Below, piece by piece: positions 39,800 to 49,281 of a DNA stretch of 64,000 nt. The notes under the pieces are model-generated. The model worked only from the letters and a program-made list of their open reading frames with translations. It was not told the origin of the DNA and searched no databases. The position numbers and the translations under genes are program-made. The stretch comes from Oligoflexales bacterium (GTDB lineage: Bacteria; Myxococcota_A; UBA9042; DTJE01), in NCBI GenBank assembly GCA_012840965.1, contig DUVQ01000180.1, forward strand, positions 1-64,000, in the 5' to 3' direction. Numbering within the stretch: the first letter of the stretch is position 1; each line of letters opens with the position of its first letter.

Positions 39800-41440
39800 T
39801 CAGAAGTGAAACACCAATGAGGCTTCCACTTGAAAGATTGGGTCGGTTGCATCTCTGAATTCGCCTTTGTTTATGAAGGCTGCCGCTGCCTTGCCTGGGA
39901 CTAGCGCACTTCCAATGACGTCAAACGTTAGGTATTGCTTGTACAGGAACTGCAAAAGCAGGTTTGTTTCCACCCCCACGAAATTCGAGCCAAAGGAGTT
40001 TTTGTTGTTTTGGGTCCATCCAGTTCCAACTGTGAGCATAGGCTTGAAAAAGCTGCTGTAATTTAACCCAAATGACACGTCCGTAACCACCAAACCTGCG
40101 CGATTGAGGAAGAATTTTCCAGCGTCGGCATGCCTTTTTTGCGAGATAAGCTCGTCCATATTGCCGCCTCGGTCTCGAAGCTCGTCTTCGGTCAAGATAA
40201 TTGTTTTGCTGCGGCTTCTGCCAGAATAGATCCAGCCACCGTTGTATTTGTTTCCGTCCCAGTTATCGTCGGCGCTGAGGGCGAGAAGATTCAAATCAAA
40301 CAGCAGGTTAAGGTCCTTTATAAGCTTGTGTTCAATGTTCAAGTACCCTTGAGCTGCCCATGCAAGAGTTGTTTCATCACTTCCGCCGGCCCTTTTCTTC
40401 GTCTTGCCGTACTGGAAACCAGAGTCAATTCCAAATTTTATCCAATCCCAATTGCCTGAAAAATTGGCGGTGATTGCCATCATGTCGACTGTGCGGCCAA
40501 CCACTTGTGTGTCGTGGAGTCCCCAAATTGCAGCGTCAAGTTGCACCTTGTCAAATGGCATAAACAGGCGCAGTCCATACAAAATCGTGTCGGAGTTGAA
40601 GTTGTTTTTATCAAAGGCAATCCCTTCATAGGTCTGGTCTGGCATCTGTGCCACAATCGCAGTTATCTGACCCCAATTGTGCCTGGTCCACAAGTTTGCC
40701 GCACCAAGCCAATGGCCAACAAAAAGGCCAGTTGGGTCAAACAGCCTTTCATAACCAACCCTGAAGCCAATCTTTTGCTTGTCAAAGTTGCCCTCGATGA
40801 AGGCTTGGCGAAATGCCATCCTAAACCAGTTGGGGTGGCTGGTATTGTAGTTGTCTGGGTCGTGGGTGGACCAGATGTTGAGCCCAAGTTCGGCCTCGAA
40901 TACCATCCTCAGCTGTTTTACAGGCGTGACTTCCAGCATTGGTGCAAAAAAGGTCCCAACAACGCCGACATCTTGGTCGTTTGCATTGTAAAACGGAGGA
41001 GTCCGGTCAAAGTCCGAGTCATTACGCCACAGGAACAAAGTCTGCATGCGACCGGTGAACCTAGCGTAATCATTGCCAATCCCAAAGCCTTTGCGAGCCA
41101 CCGGCTTGGCAGCATCATCCACGACCCCTGTCCCAGGCTCCACGGCCGCCTCAGCCGCCACCGTCGTCCCCGCCCCTGGCCCTGCCTCGACAACCACCCA
41201 TGTTCCTGCCTCTTTCCCCGGCTCCACGGCCGTCTCAGCGTCCACCGCTGCCCCTGTCCCTGCCTCCACTGCCGCCTCAGCGTCCACCGCCACCTCCGCT
41301 CCTACCCCCGTCCCTGTCCCTGTCCCCGTCCCTGTCCCTGTTCCTGCCCCTGCCTCCGGCCCCTCCACATCATCAGCAAAAGCCGGGAAGCAGAACATGA
41401 AAACAATTGTTGATGTGAATATTGCTTTTTTCATATTCAA
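39800..41440 (-). CDS. Outer-membrane porin-like protein with G/T- and A/E/V-rich insert after the signal peptide
   Basis: MKKAIFTSTIVFMFCFPAFADDVEGPEAGAGTGTGTGTGTG...; terminal VFHF; start trimmed to the MKKAIF Met (approximate). Confidence 0.75.
   Translation of the reverse strand: MNMKKAIFTSTIVFMFCFPAFADDVEGPEAGAGTGTGTGTGTGTGVGAEVAVDAEAAVEAGTGAAVDAETAVEPGKEAGTWVVVEAGPGAGTTVAAEAAVEPGTGVVDDAAKPVARKGFGIGNDYARFTGRMQTLFLWRNDSDFDRTPPFYNANDQDVGVVGTFFAPMLEVTPVKQLRMVFEAELGLNIWSTHDPDNYNTSHPNWFRMAFRQAFIEGNFDKQKIGFRVGYERLFDPTGLFVGHWLGAANLWTRHNWGQITAIVAQMPDQTYEGIAFDKNNFNSDTILYGLRLFMPFDKVQLDAAIWGLHDTQVVGRTVDMMAITANFSGNWDWIKFGIDSGFQYGKTKKRAGGSDETTLAWAAQGYLNIEHKLIKDLNLLFDLNLLALSADDNWDGNKYNGGWIYSGRSRSKTIILTEDELRDRGGNMDELISQKRHADAGKFFLNRAGLVVTDVSFGLNYSSFFKPMLTVGTGWTQNNKNSFGSNFVGVETNLLLQFLYKQYLTFDVIGSALVPGKAAAAFINKGEFRDATDPIFQVEASLVFHF
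41124..41366. repeat. Hexamer repeat and derived A/V/E-rich repeats inside the porin gene, core 41305-41360 encoding (GT)n
   Basis: cccccgtccctgtccctgtccccgtccctgtccctgttcctgcccctgcc. Confidence 0.9.
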
Positions 41441-41445
41441 TCCCC

Positions 41446-44343
41446 CTAGTTTTTGCCAACGACGAAATCGCCGATGATGAAATAGTCCCAATCGTCTTCG
41501 TTTTGACCGACAAGCGGAGGCCTGATTGTCACAGTGTGCTCGGCCCCAGGCTCATCACGCTCTGGATAGTAGTAAAGCCACTGATCCTCTTGGTCCCACA
41601 AGGCATATCCATCTGAAAGCCACACGAAGAAGCCGTCTGGATACTGCAGTTCAGGCACAAAAATCACCGTTGGAGCAAACGTTTGCTTGCTTTGAAACAC
41701 TATCTGGAACTCATGTTCCGGGTTTGGAATACCCTTGTCTGGGTCAAAATAGTGCAAATCTGAATAAAAATGCGTGCTTATGGGTTTGCCTGAAATCAGG
41801 TGCGCATAAGGCCTGACAAAAGCCTTGTACCCCCTTGGGGCCACAACTCCCTTCGGTTGCTGAACATCCACCAAATACCTGTCAGGGATGATTTCTTTAA
41901 TCTTTTTATAACGTTCAGGTTCATTGGCCTCTTGAATGAATTCAACAAGCGAAAAGTCCTCATGATCCCAGTAGTCACCAAGTTTTGGATCCGAGTCAGG
42001 GGTGTATACCCAAACCATGTTACTTAACAGCAACTGCTCGTAGTTTTCATAGTAGTTATCCAGGATTTGCGTGCTGATCTCATACTCAAAGGCACGTGAC
42101 TGCAGATAACCAGGCGGGCAGTTGAATTGTGCTGCATCACAGGCCGGGTCCAGGAATTTATCCTCGGCAAGCCTGCACTTTTTTAAGGCCCTTTCACACA
42201 GCTCATCCAATTCCAAGTAGCGGAAGTTCCAGTAAGTTCCAAATTCGGCTATGACAACCGGAATGTTGTTGTATGCGAATTTCGACCAATCCGCCTTTTC
42301 CTGCAGTATTTTCGAGTAGTCCCTGAAGTCGTACTCATCGGTAGCAAACGTCCTTTCAGGGGTGTTTAACCCAATGTTTGGATAAATGTCCGGGTACCAG
42401 TGAGGTGACCAAACAAACTTGATTTCGCCAAATTTTTCTTCGTACTCCTTGGCGCCTGGTATGTCAGGAGTGGTTGCATACTGCTGATATTGTCCACCAA
42501 TACCTCCACCAGCTTCGCCAAACAGCACGTCGATGCTATGAGCAGGTTCAAGCCAAAAAGTCAGGTGATTCGCGGGAGGATGGTCGTCGCGGGCATAAAC
42601 CTTCATTATCCCTTCGCCAACGTACTCGTAAAGCGGTTCAAGGCTGTTTTTGTCGATCGCTATGTTCAACCCCAGCACCTTCATCAAATCAGCACCATAA
42701 AGCCCAAGAGCCTTCCTGGTTTCGTCGGAGTTGTCTTTTGGTAGCAAGGATAAGTTGGCCTCAATTAGCTGTTGTCCAAGCTCACCAACCGTGCTTCCAC
42801 CTGGCAGCGTTCTTGGATTCCCTTCTTCGTCCAAAACCACAGCGTCAAGCAGGCTCTTGACCAAATCTGGAGAGCCAAGTTCAAGATAAGCAAGCACAAT
42901 CGACATTATCAAATAGACAGACGCAGGCTCGTTAAGGATGTCATAACCAATAACGTTGGGATATTTCTTACCAATGGTGGCAATTTCTTCCCAGGCCCCC
43001 CTAAAGCCTTCCAGCAGGGATTCGCGCAAGTTGTTGATTTTTACGTAAGTATAGCCAGCACTTCTCAGCTCTGCGGCCCTGGTTTTGGCCTCTTCAGGAG
43101 TATAGAAAGTCTCAATTTCCACCCCTTCGTCCATCCGGTCCGCGTACCCATATTCAACTGTGCGTCGATCTGGGAACACTTCGTCCCCATTGAAGAAAGC
43201 GGCGAAACAGATGTTTGTTTGCAGTGACAGACCGTTGTTGATTCCCCACATCTTAAATGGCAGCCCATCGTATGTATCAGTCGATTCAAAGGCAGCCGGA
43301 GGCAGATATGGTTCAAAGCGGTCAAGTTGGGCAATTATCTTTTCTTCAACCTCATGAGTGATGAACGGTTCGTCTAAGTTTGCCAGTACGTTGGCCACCA
43401 TCCTAAGAATCGTAAAAAGATCAGAAGTTATGATTTCGCCAGTGTTGTTCACTGCTGCTCCAAGCAGCTTATTTACACCCCAGTATGGGGAGGCAAAGTT
43501 CTTTTCAGGCACGCACACCTGACTGGCCCAAATGGGTGCGCCATCGCCACTCACGCGGTCATTAAACCCTGCTCGATATTTCGCAGCCTTGACCTCAGGT
43601 GGATCCGATGGGTCAATCCCCAGTTCTTTTCTGGTGCGCGATGGAAAGATAGACCACAGCATGTTCATGGGATCGCCTTGTGGACAACACTCAGCTTTCC
43701 GACTATCAGTACAGACAATGTCCGTGACCTTACCATCGGGATTTATTGCAAAATTGTCTTGGGTGTAATTGCAGCATTGCTGGCAGACTGGCCAGTTGCT
43801 ATACAGGCTGTAAAACGTCCTAGCCCACAGGTTTTCATGTAGGTTGATCATCACATAGATGTCATATTTAGCCGCTAGTTCGACCAATTTATCAAAGTAT
43901 TCAAGGTATTCTCGGTCCGGCTTGAATTTCTTTTCGGGATATACAGTCTCCCACAACCACAGCAGCCTAACCGAGTTAAACCCAAGGTTTTTGATTTGTT
44001 TAAAGTATTCTTCGGCTTTGGCAAGGCTAAATGGTCGCCCAACATAGGAAAACGGCAGCTCTTCACCGTTTTGCATGGCCTCGATCTGGTCACCAGGATG
44101 CCCATAATAGGTCTGTGGTGTTTCGTCATGGCGGGTACTCCTGACAACTGGCACCTTGATATTTCCTCCAAGGTTGATGCCTTTAATGTTCAGATACCTG
44201 CCATCGGAGTCCTTAAACCACGTCAGGTCCGTAACGATGGGCTTTAACCCTTCGTTCAGCTGTGGCTTACCGTCGTTACACCCGACCCCTGCTATCACCA
44301 GCACGACAGCCAGTGAACTAAGCTTCCAAGAAAAGCGTGTCAT
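41446..44343 (-). CDS. Glycoside hydrolase family 5-like (endoglycoceramidase-like) lipoprotein
   Basis: Lipobox IAGVGCND; NIKGINLGGNIK; GFNSVRLLWLWETVYP; GYDILNEPA; VVIAEFGTYW. Confidence 0.85.
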   Translation of the reverse strand: MTRFSWKLSSLAVVLVIAGVGCNDGKPQLNEGLKPIVTDLTWFKDSDGRYLNIKGINLGGNIKVPVVRSTRHDETPQTYYGHPGDQIEAMQNGEELPFSYVGRPFSLAKAEEYFKQIKNLGFNSVRLLWLWETVYPEKKFKPDREYLEYFDKLVELAAKYDIYVMINLHENLWARTFYSLYSNWPVCQQCCNYTQDNFAINPDGKVTDIVCTDSRKAECCPQGDPMNMLWSIFPSRTRKELGIDPSDPPEVKAAKYRAGFNDRVSGDGAPIWASQVCVPEKNFASPYWGVNKLLGAAVNNTGEIITSDLFTILRMVANVLANLDEPFITHEVEEKIIAQLDRFEPYLPPAAFESTDTYDGLPFKMWGINNGLSLQTNICFAAFFNGDEVFPDRRTVEYGYADRMDEGVEIETFYTPEEAKTRAAELRSAGYTYVKINNLRESLLEGFRGAWEEIATIGKKYPNVIGYDILNEPASVYLIMSIVLAYLELGSPDLVKSLLDAVVLDEEGNPRTLPGGSTVGELGQQLIEANLSLLPKDNSDETRKALGLYGADLMKVLGLNIAIDKNSLEPLYEYVGEGIMKVYARDDHPPANHLTFWLEPAHSIDVLFGEAGGGIGGQYQQYATTPDIPGAKEYEEKFGEIKFVWSPHWYPDIYPNIGLNTPERTFATDEYDFRDYSKILQEKADWSKFAYNNIPVVIAEFGTYWNFRYLELDELCERALKKCRLAEDKFLDPACDAAQFNCPPGYLQSRAFEYEISTQILDNYYENYEQLLLSNMVWVYTPDSDPKLGDYWDHEDFSLVEFIQEANEPERYKKIKEIIPDRYLVDVQQPKGVVAPRGYKAFVRPYAHLISGKPISTHFYSDLHYFDPDKGIPNPEHEFQIVFQSKQTFAPTVIFVPELQYPDGFFVWLSDGYALWDQEDQWLYYYPERDEPGAEHTVTIRPPLVGQNEDDWDYFIIGDFVVGKN

Positions 44344-44568
44344 AATTACCCCCGAGCGAGCAAGAGTTGGCTTAGTGAACTTCGTTCGCGGGAACTAGGA
44401 TAATCGTTTGTGGCTCTTAAAGGTAGCAAATAAAGGTAGCAAATAATGCATTTGTGGGGTCAAGTATGGTGGTTATATCCAAATTTGACGACAGAATGGG
44501 TGATTTTGGGTTATTGACTAGCCTGCAGAGTTGTTCTAAAAGATCGCAGGTACTAAAGAGTTGGCCAA

Positions 44569-46353
44569 ATGAAAAAGACATCTGTACGCGTGGTAATCGG
44601 GCTTTTACTGATCTTGTTTGCCTTTGGTAGCAGCTACATGCCCAAAAAGACGGGCCAAGCCCCTGAGTTTCAACCAATTGAGAAGGTTGCTGAAAAAATT
44701 TCGTTGAACGAAGGGTTTGCTGCCATTGATTATGGAATCATTGCGCTGTATGCCCTGATAATTGTTGGGGTTGCGTTAATTGTTTCAAGACCCAAAAAGG
44801 GCCAAGAAAGAAGTGAAGAGGATTATTTTTTGGCTGGAAAATCGCTTCCTTGGTGGGCTATTGGGTCGTCCCTTATCGCCGCCAACATTTCCGCCGAACA
44901 ATTCGTCGGGATGTCAGGTTCTGGCTTTGCCATTGGATTGGCCATTGCGACATACGAGTGGATGGCAGCCTTGACCCTGATCATCGTGGGAAAGTACTTT
45001 TTGCCCATTTTTATAGAGAAAAAGATTTATACGATCCCAGAGTTTGTTGAAAAGCGCTTCAACACAACGCTGAAAACAATCTTGGCGGTCTTCTGGCTGG
45101 GGTTGTACGTTTTTGTAAACCTGGCCACGGTTTTATATCTAGGCGCCTTGGCTATGACCACCATCACAGGTGGCGCGTTGCCGTTGTGGGCTGGCCTGCT
45201 GATCTTGGCATTTTTCGCGATTGCCTACTCCATCTGGGGTGGCTTGGCCGCAGTTGCCTGGACTGATGTCATACAGGTCGTAGTTTTGGTATTGGCTGGA
45301 ATTGTAACAACTATCTTGGCTTTAAATGCCGTAGGAGGCTCGGTTGCAGGCGGGTTTGCCGAGATCGTGTCCGCCGCGCCTGACCATTTTGCAATGATCC
45401 TGTCAAGGGACCATCCAGAGTTTCACAATCTGCCTGGTATCGGTGTTCTTTTGGGTGGTATGTGGGTGGCAAACCTTTACTATTGGGGCTTTAATCAGTA
45501 CATCATCCAAAGAACGTTTGCCGCCAAGAGCCTGCAAGAATCCCAACGAGGCATCGTTTTTGCGGCAGTTATCAAACTAATCATCCCGTTGATCGTCGTC
45601 ATTCCTGGAATCGCAGCCTATGTGATGTACCAAAAGGGGATGATCAGCATGCCTTTGATGGATGATGGCTCGGTCAAGAACGACGCCGCTTATCCAACGC
45701 TGCTGAATCTGCTGCCCGCGGGCGTGAAGGGTATCGCTTTTGCTGGATTGATTGCTGCGATTGTTTCATCGTTGGCCTCGATGTTGAACTCGACGGCGAC
45801 CATCTTCACAATGGACATCTACAAGCCGTACATCAACAAGGGTGCCAGCAGCAGAAGGTTGGTCAATGTTGGGCGACTGACTGCGTTTGTTGCCTTGATT
45901 ATTGCAGTGCCCATGTCGCTTATCATGAGTCAGGCAGGGCAGGTGTTCCAAGTTATCCAAGAATACACTGGCTTGGTAAGTCCTGGAATTTTAGCGATTT
46001 TCCTGTTGGGGCTGTTTTGGAAAAAGGCAACTACCAAGGGCGCTATCTGGGGCGCGATCTTGTCGATTGTGTTCGCGCTTGCTCTAAAGATTCCTGCCAA
46101 ATTGGGATTGATAGACTTGCCCTTCATGCACCAGATGGGATTGACCTGCCTGTTTACCATGGGGGTAATTGCAGTGGTCAGCTTCCTTGAGCTGGGCACG
46201 AAAGACGACCCCAAAGGTATCGAGATTTCTGCCGGGATGTTCAAGACGGATTCTGTTTTCAATATCGTTGCTTACGCCATTTGCATCATCTTGGTTGGCT
46301 TGTATGTGATCTTCTGGAATTCGGGGATGGTAACCAAGGTGTTTGGGTTGTAA
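44569..46353 (+). CDS. Sodium/solute symporter (SSS/SGLT family)
   Basis: EDYFLAGKSLPWWAIGSSLIAANISAEQFVGMSGSGF; IAAIVSSLASMLNSTATIFTMDIY. Confidence 0.92.
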   Translation: MKKTSVRVVIGLLLILFAFGSSYMPKKTGQAPEFQPIEKVAEKISLNEGFAAIDYGIIALYALIIVGVALIVSRPKKGQERSEEDYFLAGKSLPWWAIGSSLIAANISAEQFVGMSGSGFAIGLAIATYEWMAALTLIIVGKYFLPIFIEKKIYTIPEFVEKRFNTTLKTILAVFWLGLYVFVNLATVLYLGALAMTTITGGALPLWAGLLILAFFAIAYSIWGGLAAVAWTDVIQVVVLVLAGIVTTILALNAVGGSVAGGFAEIVSAAPDHFAMILSRDHPEFHNLPGIGVLLGGMWVANLYYWGFNQYIIQRTFAAKSLQESQRGIVFAAVIKLIIPLIVVIPGIAAYVMYQKGMISMPLMDDGSVKNDAAYPTLLNLLPAGVKGIAFAGLIAAIVSSLASMLNSTATIFTMDIYKPYINKGASSRRLVNVGRLTAFVALIIAVPMSLIMSQAGQVFQVIQEYTGLVSPGILAIFLLGLFWKKATTKGAIWGAILSIVFALALKIPAKLGLIDLPFMHQMGLTCLFTMGVIAVVSFLELGTKDDPKGIEISAGMFKTDSVFNIVAYAICIILVGLYVIFWNSGMVTKVFGL

Positions 46354-46388
46354 GGTTTGGGAATTACTTGGTGTTTGGCCTGTTGGAC

Positions 46389-46468
46389 GTTGGAGTCACT
46401 TCCAAGCCGTTGGAATCACTCCCAAGTCGTCAGAATCACTCCCAAGTCGTCAGAATTTCTTCAAGAGG
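46389..46468. repeat. Tandem 20-bp repeat between convergent genes
   Basis: GTTGGAGTCACTTCCAAGCC/GTTGGAATCACTCCCAAGTC/GTCAGAATCACTCCCAAGTC/GTCAGAATTTCTTCAAGAGG. Confidence 0.9.
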
Positions 46469-47116
46469 CTACTTTAAAAGCTCGCGCACAACTCCCAGAT
46501 CGGTATCAGCAATCCCACCTGTACGCACGCAGACGATGTGATCCTGCCGATCTGTAAAGATGTGAATTGGGACCGTCGTGTCCTCGTCCAGGCCCAAAGA
46601 TTTGGCAAACTCTTCAAGTTCCGAAGGATTTACCATTCTTTGCTGCTTTATTGCCGCTAATTCTGGGCGCCTAGTCATAAAAGCCTGCAACACTTTTTCA
46701 TCTTCGTCTATGGAAAGCAGTTCCAGGTTTATATCTGTGCCAGTTCCAAGCTTTGCTTTATGCCACGAAAGGATGTGTAAAAGCTCGGCAATACAGGGTT
46801 TGCACCAAGTTGCCCACATATTTACCCACCTGGGATGCTCGCCCGTCGTTTTGCCTTGATTTAGCAACTGGGTTTTAGGCAGCGTCAATTTTGGCCCAAC
46901 ACCAGGCTCGAATTTAAGCGAGCACCATCCCTGAGGGATTACTGATGCAGATGCAGTTACTGCGTTTACCCTGGGCCTGCTGGCAGTTTCGGTAGAGCGG
47001 CCGGCCTCGGCATTAAAGACTTTTTTGGCGCCTTCCATCGCCTTTTCACAGCCCGTAAAAAGTGCTGCCATGATGGCCAAACCAACGGTAATCTTTGAAA
47101 GAAAGCTAAGGGACAT
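46469..47116 (-). CDS. TlpA/thioredoxin-like lipoprotein
   Basis: VNMWATWCKPCIAELLHIL; lipobox MAALFTGCEK. Confidence 0.85.
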   Translation of the reverse strand: MSLSFLSKITVGLAIMAALFTGCEKAMEGAKKVFNAEAGRSTETASRPRVNAVTASASVIPQGWCSLKFEPGVGPKLTLPKTQLLNQGKTTGEHPRWVNMWATWCKPCIAELLHILSWHKAKLGTGTDINLELLSIDEDEKVLQAFMTRRPELAAIKQQRMVNPSELEEFAKSLGLDEDTTVPIHIFTDRQDHIVCVRTGGIADTDLGVVRELLK

Positions 47117-47133
47117 CTCTTTTCACCACAAAA

Positions 47134-47817
47134 TCATAGACGACAGTCAATCCAGGCCACGAATGCAGAGCGATTCAAGGTCTTGCTGTTACAAGGCTCC
47201 CCTGATCTGCTGCGCTTCCAATCACAAAATTCCTTTTCAAGTTGGGCAAATTCCTTTCCAAGCCAAAGCATTCCCGCCACTTGGTCAAAGTCTGGGTCCC
47301 GGTATGACGCCTTCAGGTGGTTGTACAGAGCTGTTGCCCGTCTTTCCGAAAGCTCGCGATTGAATTCGACAGAACCTTCCGGCGAAGCCCTTGCAACTAT
47401 TAAGAAATAGCTGGCACCACGCCTGTCAGCAAAAATGTTGTCGATTAAGTTGATTGCGTCCACATCTAGTTCGGCGCTTGACACATCAAACTGGATGATG
47501 CCGGCACGATCAACCATGGGGGTAAACAGGGCGTTGAAGTCAGGCCCAGACATTGCGGCTACGCTTTGGGCGTCCATGGGTTTGCAACCGCGGCCACCGC
47601 CTTCACGAATGATGCCGCAAGAGGTGAGCACACGTTTCAAAATCGTGCGCAGTTCAGGCGTGCAGTAGGATTCATCAGCAGCAGATGCAACGCCGACGGG
47701 GCTTTCGACCGACTCTTGGGCGCGTTCAGTGGCCGCGCCAAGCCAAGATGCAACCGTCAATGACATCGCCAGGAAAACAACTACGGCAATGGCCGCATGA
47801 ATGATAATCTTTTTCAT
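47134..47817 (-). CDS. OmpA-like C-terminal domain protein
   Basis: YFLIVARASPEGSVEFNRELSERRATALYNHL. Confidence 0.7.
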   Translation of the reverse strand: MKKIIIHAAIAVVVFLAMSLTVASWLGAATERAQESVESPVGVASAADESYCTPELRTILKRVLTSCGIIREGGGRGCKPMDAQSVAAMSGPDFNALFTPMVDRAGIIQFDVSSAELDVDAINLIDNIFADRRGASYFLIVARASPEGSVEFNRELSERRATALYNHLKASYRDPDFDQVAGMLWLGKEFAQLEKEFCDWKRSRSGEPCNSKTLNRSAFVAWIDCRL

Positions 47818-47820
47818 GGC

Positions 47821-49080
47821 TTACTTACCTCCTTTGGCACCGGCTTCAAGCAGCCTTCCCAAACCATATTCAAGCCCCAGGTCCATGTCCTCATCGCACA
47901 GGCGGCGATTGTTCACATAAAGCTGTGGCGTCATGATGGGAAGTGAGTTTGCCATGATCCAGCGCAGGCTGAGGTTGAGCTTTTGCTTGGTTTTAGCTGT
48001 GTCTATGCACTGTGAAACCTCGCCAAATTGTTTGAGAATCATCGTCTTCAAGGCATCTTGGCCCTGTTCCTTTGCAACTCGGCGGATTTCAACGTTGTTT
48101 TCCAGGGCCCAATCAATGACAGGCTCTGGGTCCTTTGCACAAAGAATGGCGCGTGAAACCATGCAAGCGCCATGGTGAACTGGTTGCTTCAACATCCAGT
48201 TGCATTCGCTGTCCAACGGGAAAAGTACTGTTTTTACAGATATTTTCTTGGAAAGCTCGCTGGTGTTGAAGTGATTGCGAAAGACCAAACATGATGGACA
48301 CAGCGGGTCCATAACCTCGATTGCTGGCGTACCCTGGCCAACTGCCGGGAGCATGATTGAGCTGCGGTCTTCAGGCTTTACCAGCTCGCCACAGTTGCGT
48401 TCCTGGTACTCAGGTTTTAGCTGCAGGTACATGATGATTGGGATCATCACGAACAGCAAGCCTTCTGCGAACCAAATGCCGTACCTCAGGAGCTGATTTC
48501 TGAGGTGATGCGGGCCAGGTTCAGTTTCTGGTTTGGCCAAAAAGAACTGCACCAAGGCGGATAGGAAAAGGCCAATGGACGCGATGTAGATGCCAACACA
48601 CATCTTGCAGACTTCACCAACCTTTGTCACCGAGATGATGTAGTACACAATCGAGGTGATCAGCGGCAATAGTGAGGCGGCAATCAGGTATAACGTGTCT
48701 CCACGTTTCTTGTCGCGTCCCAAAATCAGGTGTTCAAGTCCTATAAAAATCATATAGATGAACACCGCAAGGCCTGGCAAGGCGATAGGGATACCACCCC
48801 AGGTCCAGTCTCGCAATACCGATGAATACGGGCTCATCATGACTGCATAGCAGCCACTGGTACCCAATTCATCCCGTTCAGATGTTCCTGGCACGTAGGA
48901 ACAGGTGATTGAGTGCACCTGCCCGTCAAGATGCAGGAAAAAATCGTACGTTGATACGCCTGCAAACCAAGCTCCCCCAACGGCGAAGAGGATAAACAGC
49001 ACCAAAGTAATCTTTGTGCGCAGATTCGTCATATCAGACCTCGTTGCACCAACAAAAAACATCCGGAAAAGCCCACCCAA
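47821..49080 (-). CDS. VKOR/DsbB-like membrane domain fused to DsbA-like thioredoxin domain
   Basis: TM region with GEVCKMCVGIYIASIGLFLSALVQF; soluble EVMDPLCPSCLVFRNHFN. Confidence 0.85.
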   Translation of the reverse strand: MGGLFRMFFVGATRSDMTNLRTKITLVLFILFAVGGAWFAGVSTYDFFLHLDGQVHSITCSYVPGTSERDELGTSGCYAVMMSPYSSVLRDWTWGGIPIALPGLAVFIYMIFIGLEHLILGRDKKRGDTLYLIAASLLPLITSIVYYIISVTKVGEVCKMCVGIYIASIGLFLSALVQFFLAKPETEPGPHHLRNQLLRYGIWFAEGLLFVMIPIIMYLQLKPEYQERNCGELVKPEDRSSIMLPAVGQGTPAIEVMDPLCPSCLVFRNHFNTSELSKKISVKTVLFPLDSECNWMLKQPVHHGACMVSRAILCAKDPEPVIDWALENNVEIRRVAKEQGQDALKTMILKQFGEVSQCIDTAKTKQKLNLSLRWIMANSLPIMTPQLYVNNRRLCDEDMDLGLEYGLGRLLEAGAKGGK

Positions 49081-49281
49081 ACGGCAGCATGCGAGAGGCT
49101 CGTAGTTGTAATTCGGGGCAGCTCTCTGCCGAGGCGGGATCGTACCGCTAAACCTTGGTTTATGGCAACTTGGCGCACAAAACTGCTAGTCTTGGGCCGT
49201 GGTCAGGTAGGGATTGTGGGAGAACTCTACAAGACAGGGAAAAACGTTTATCATCAGCCTCGGTTTTGAAGGGTGGAGGGA

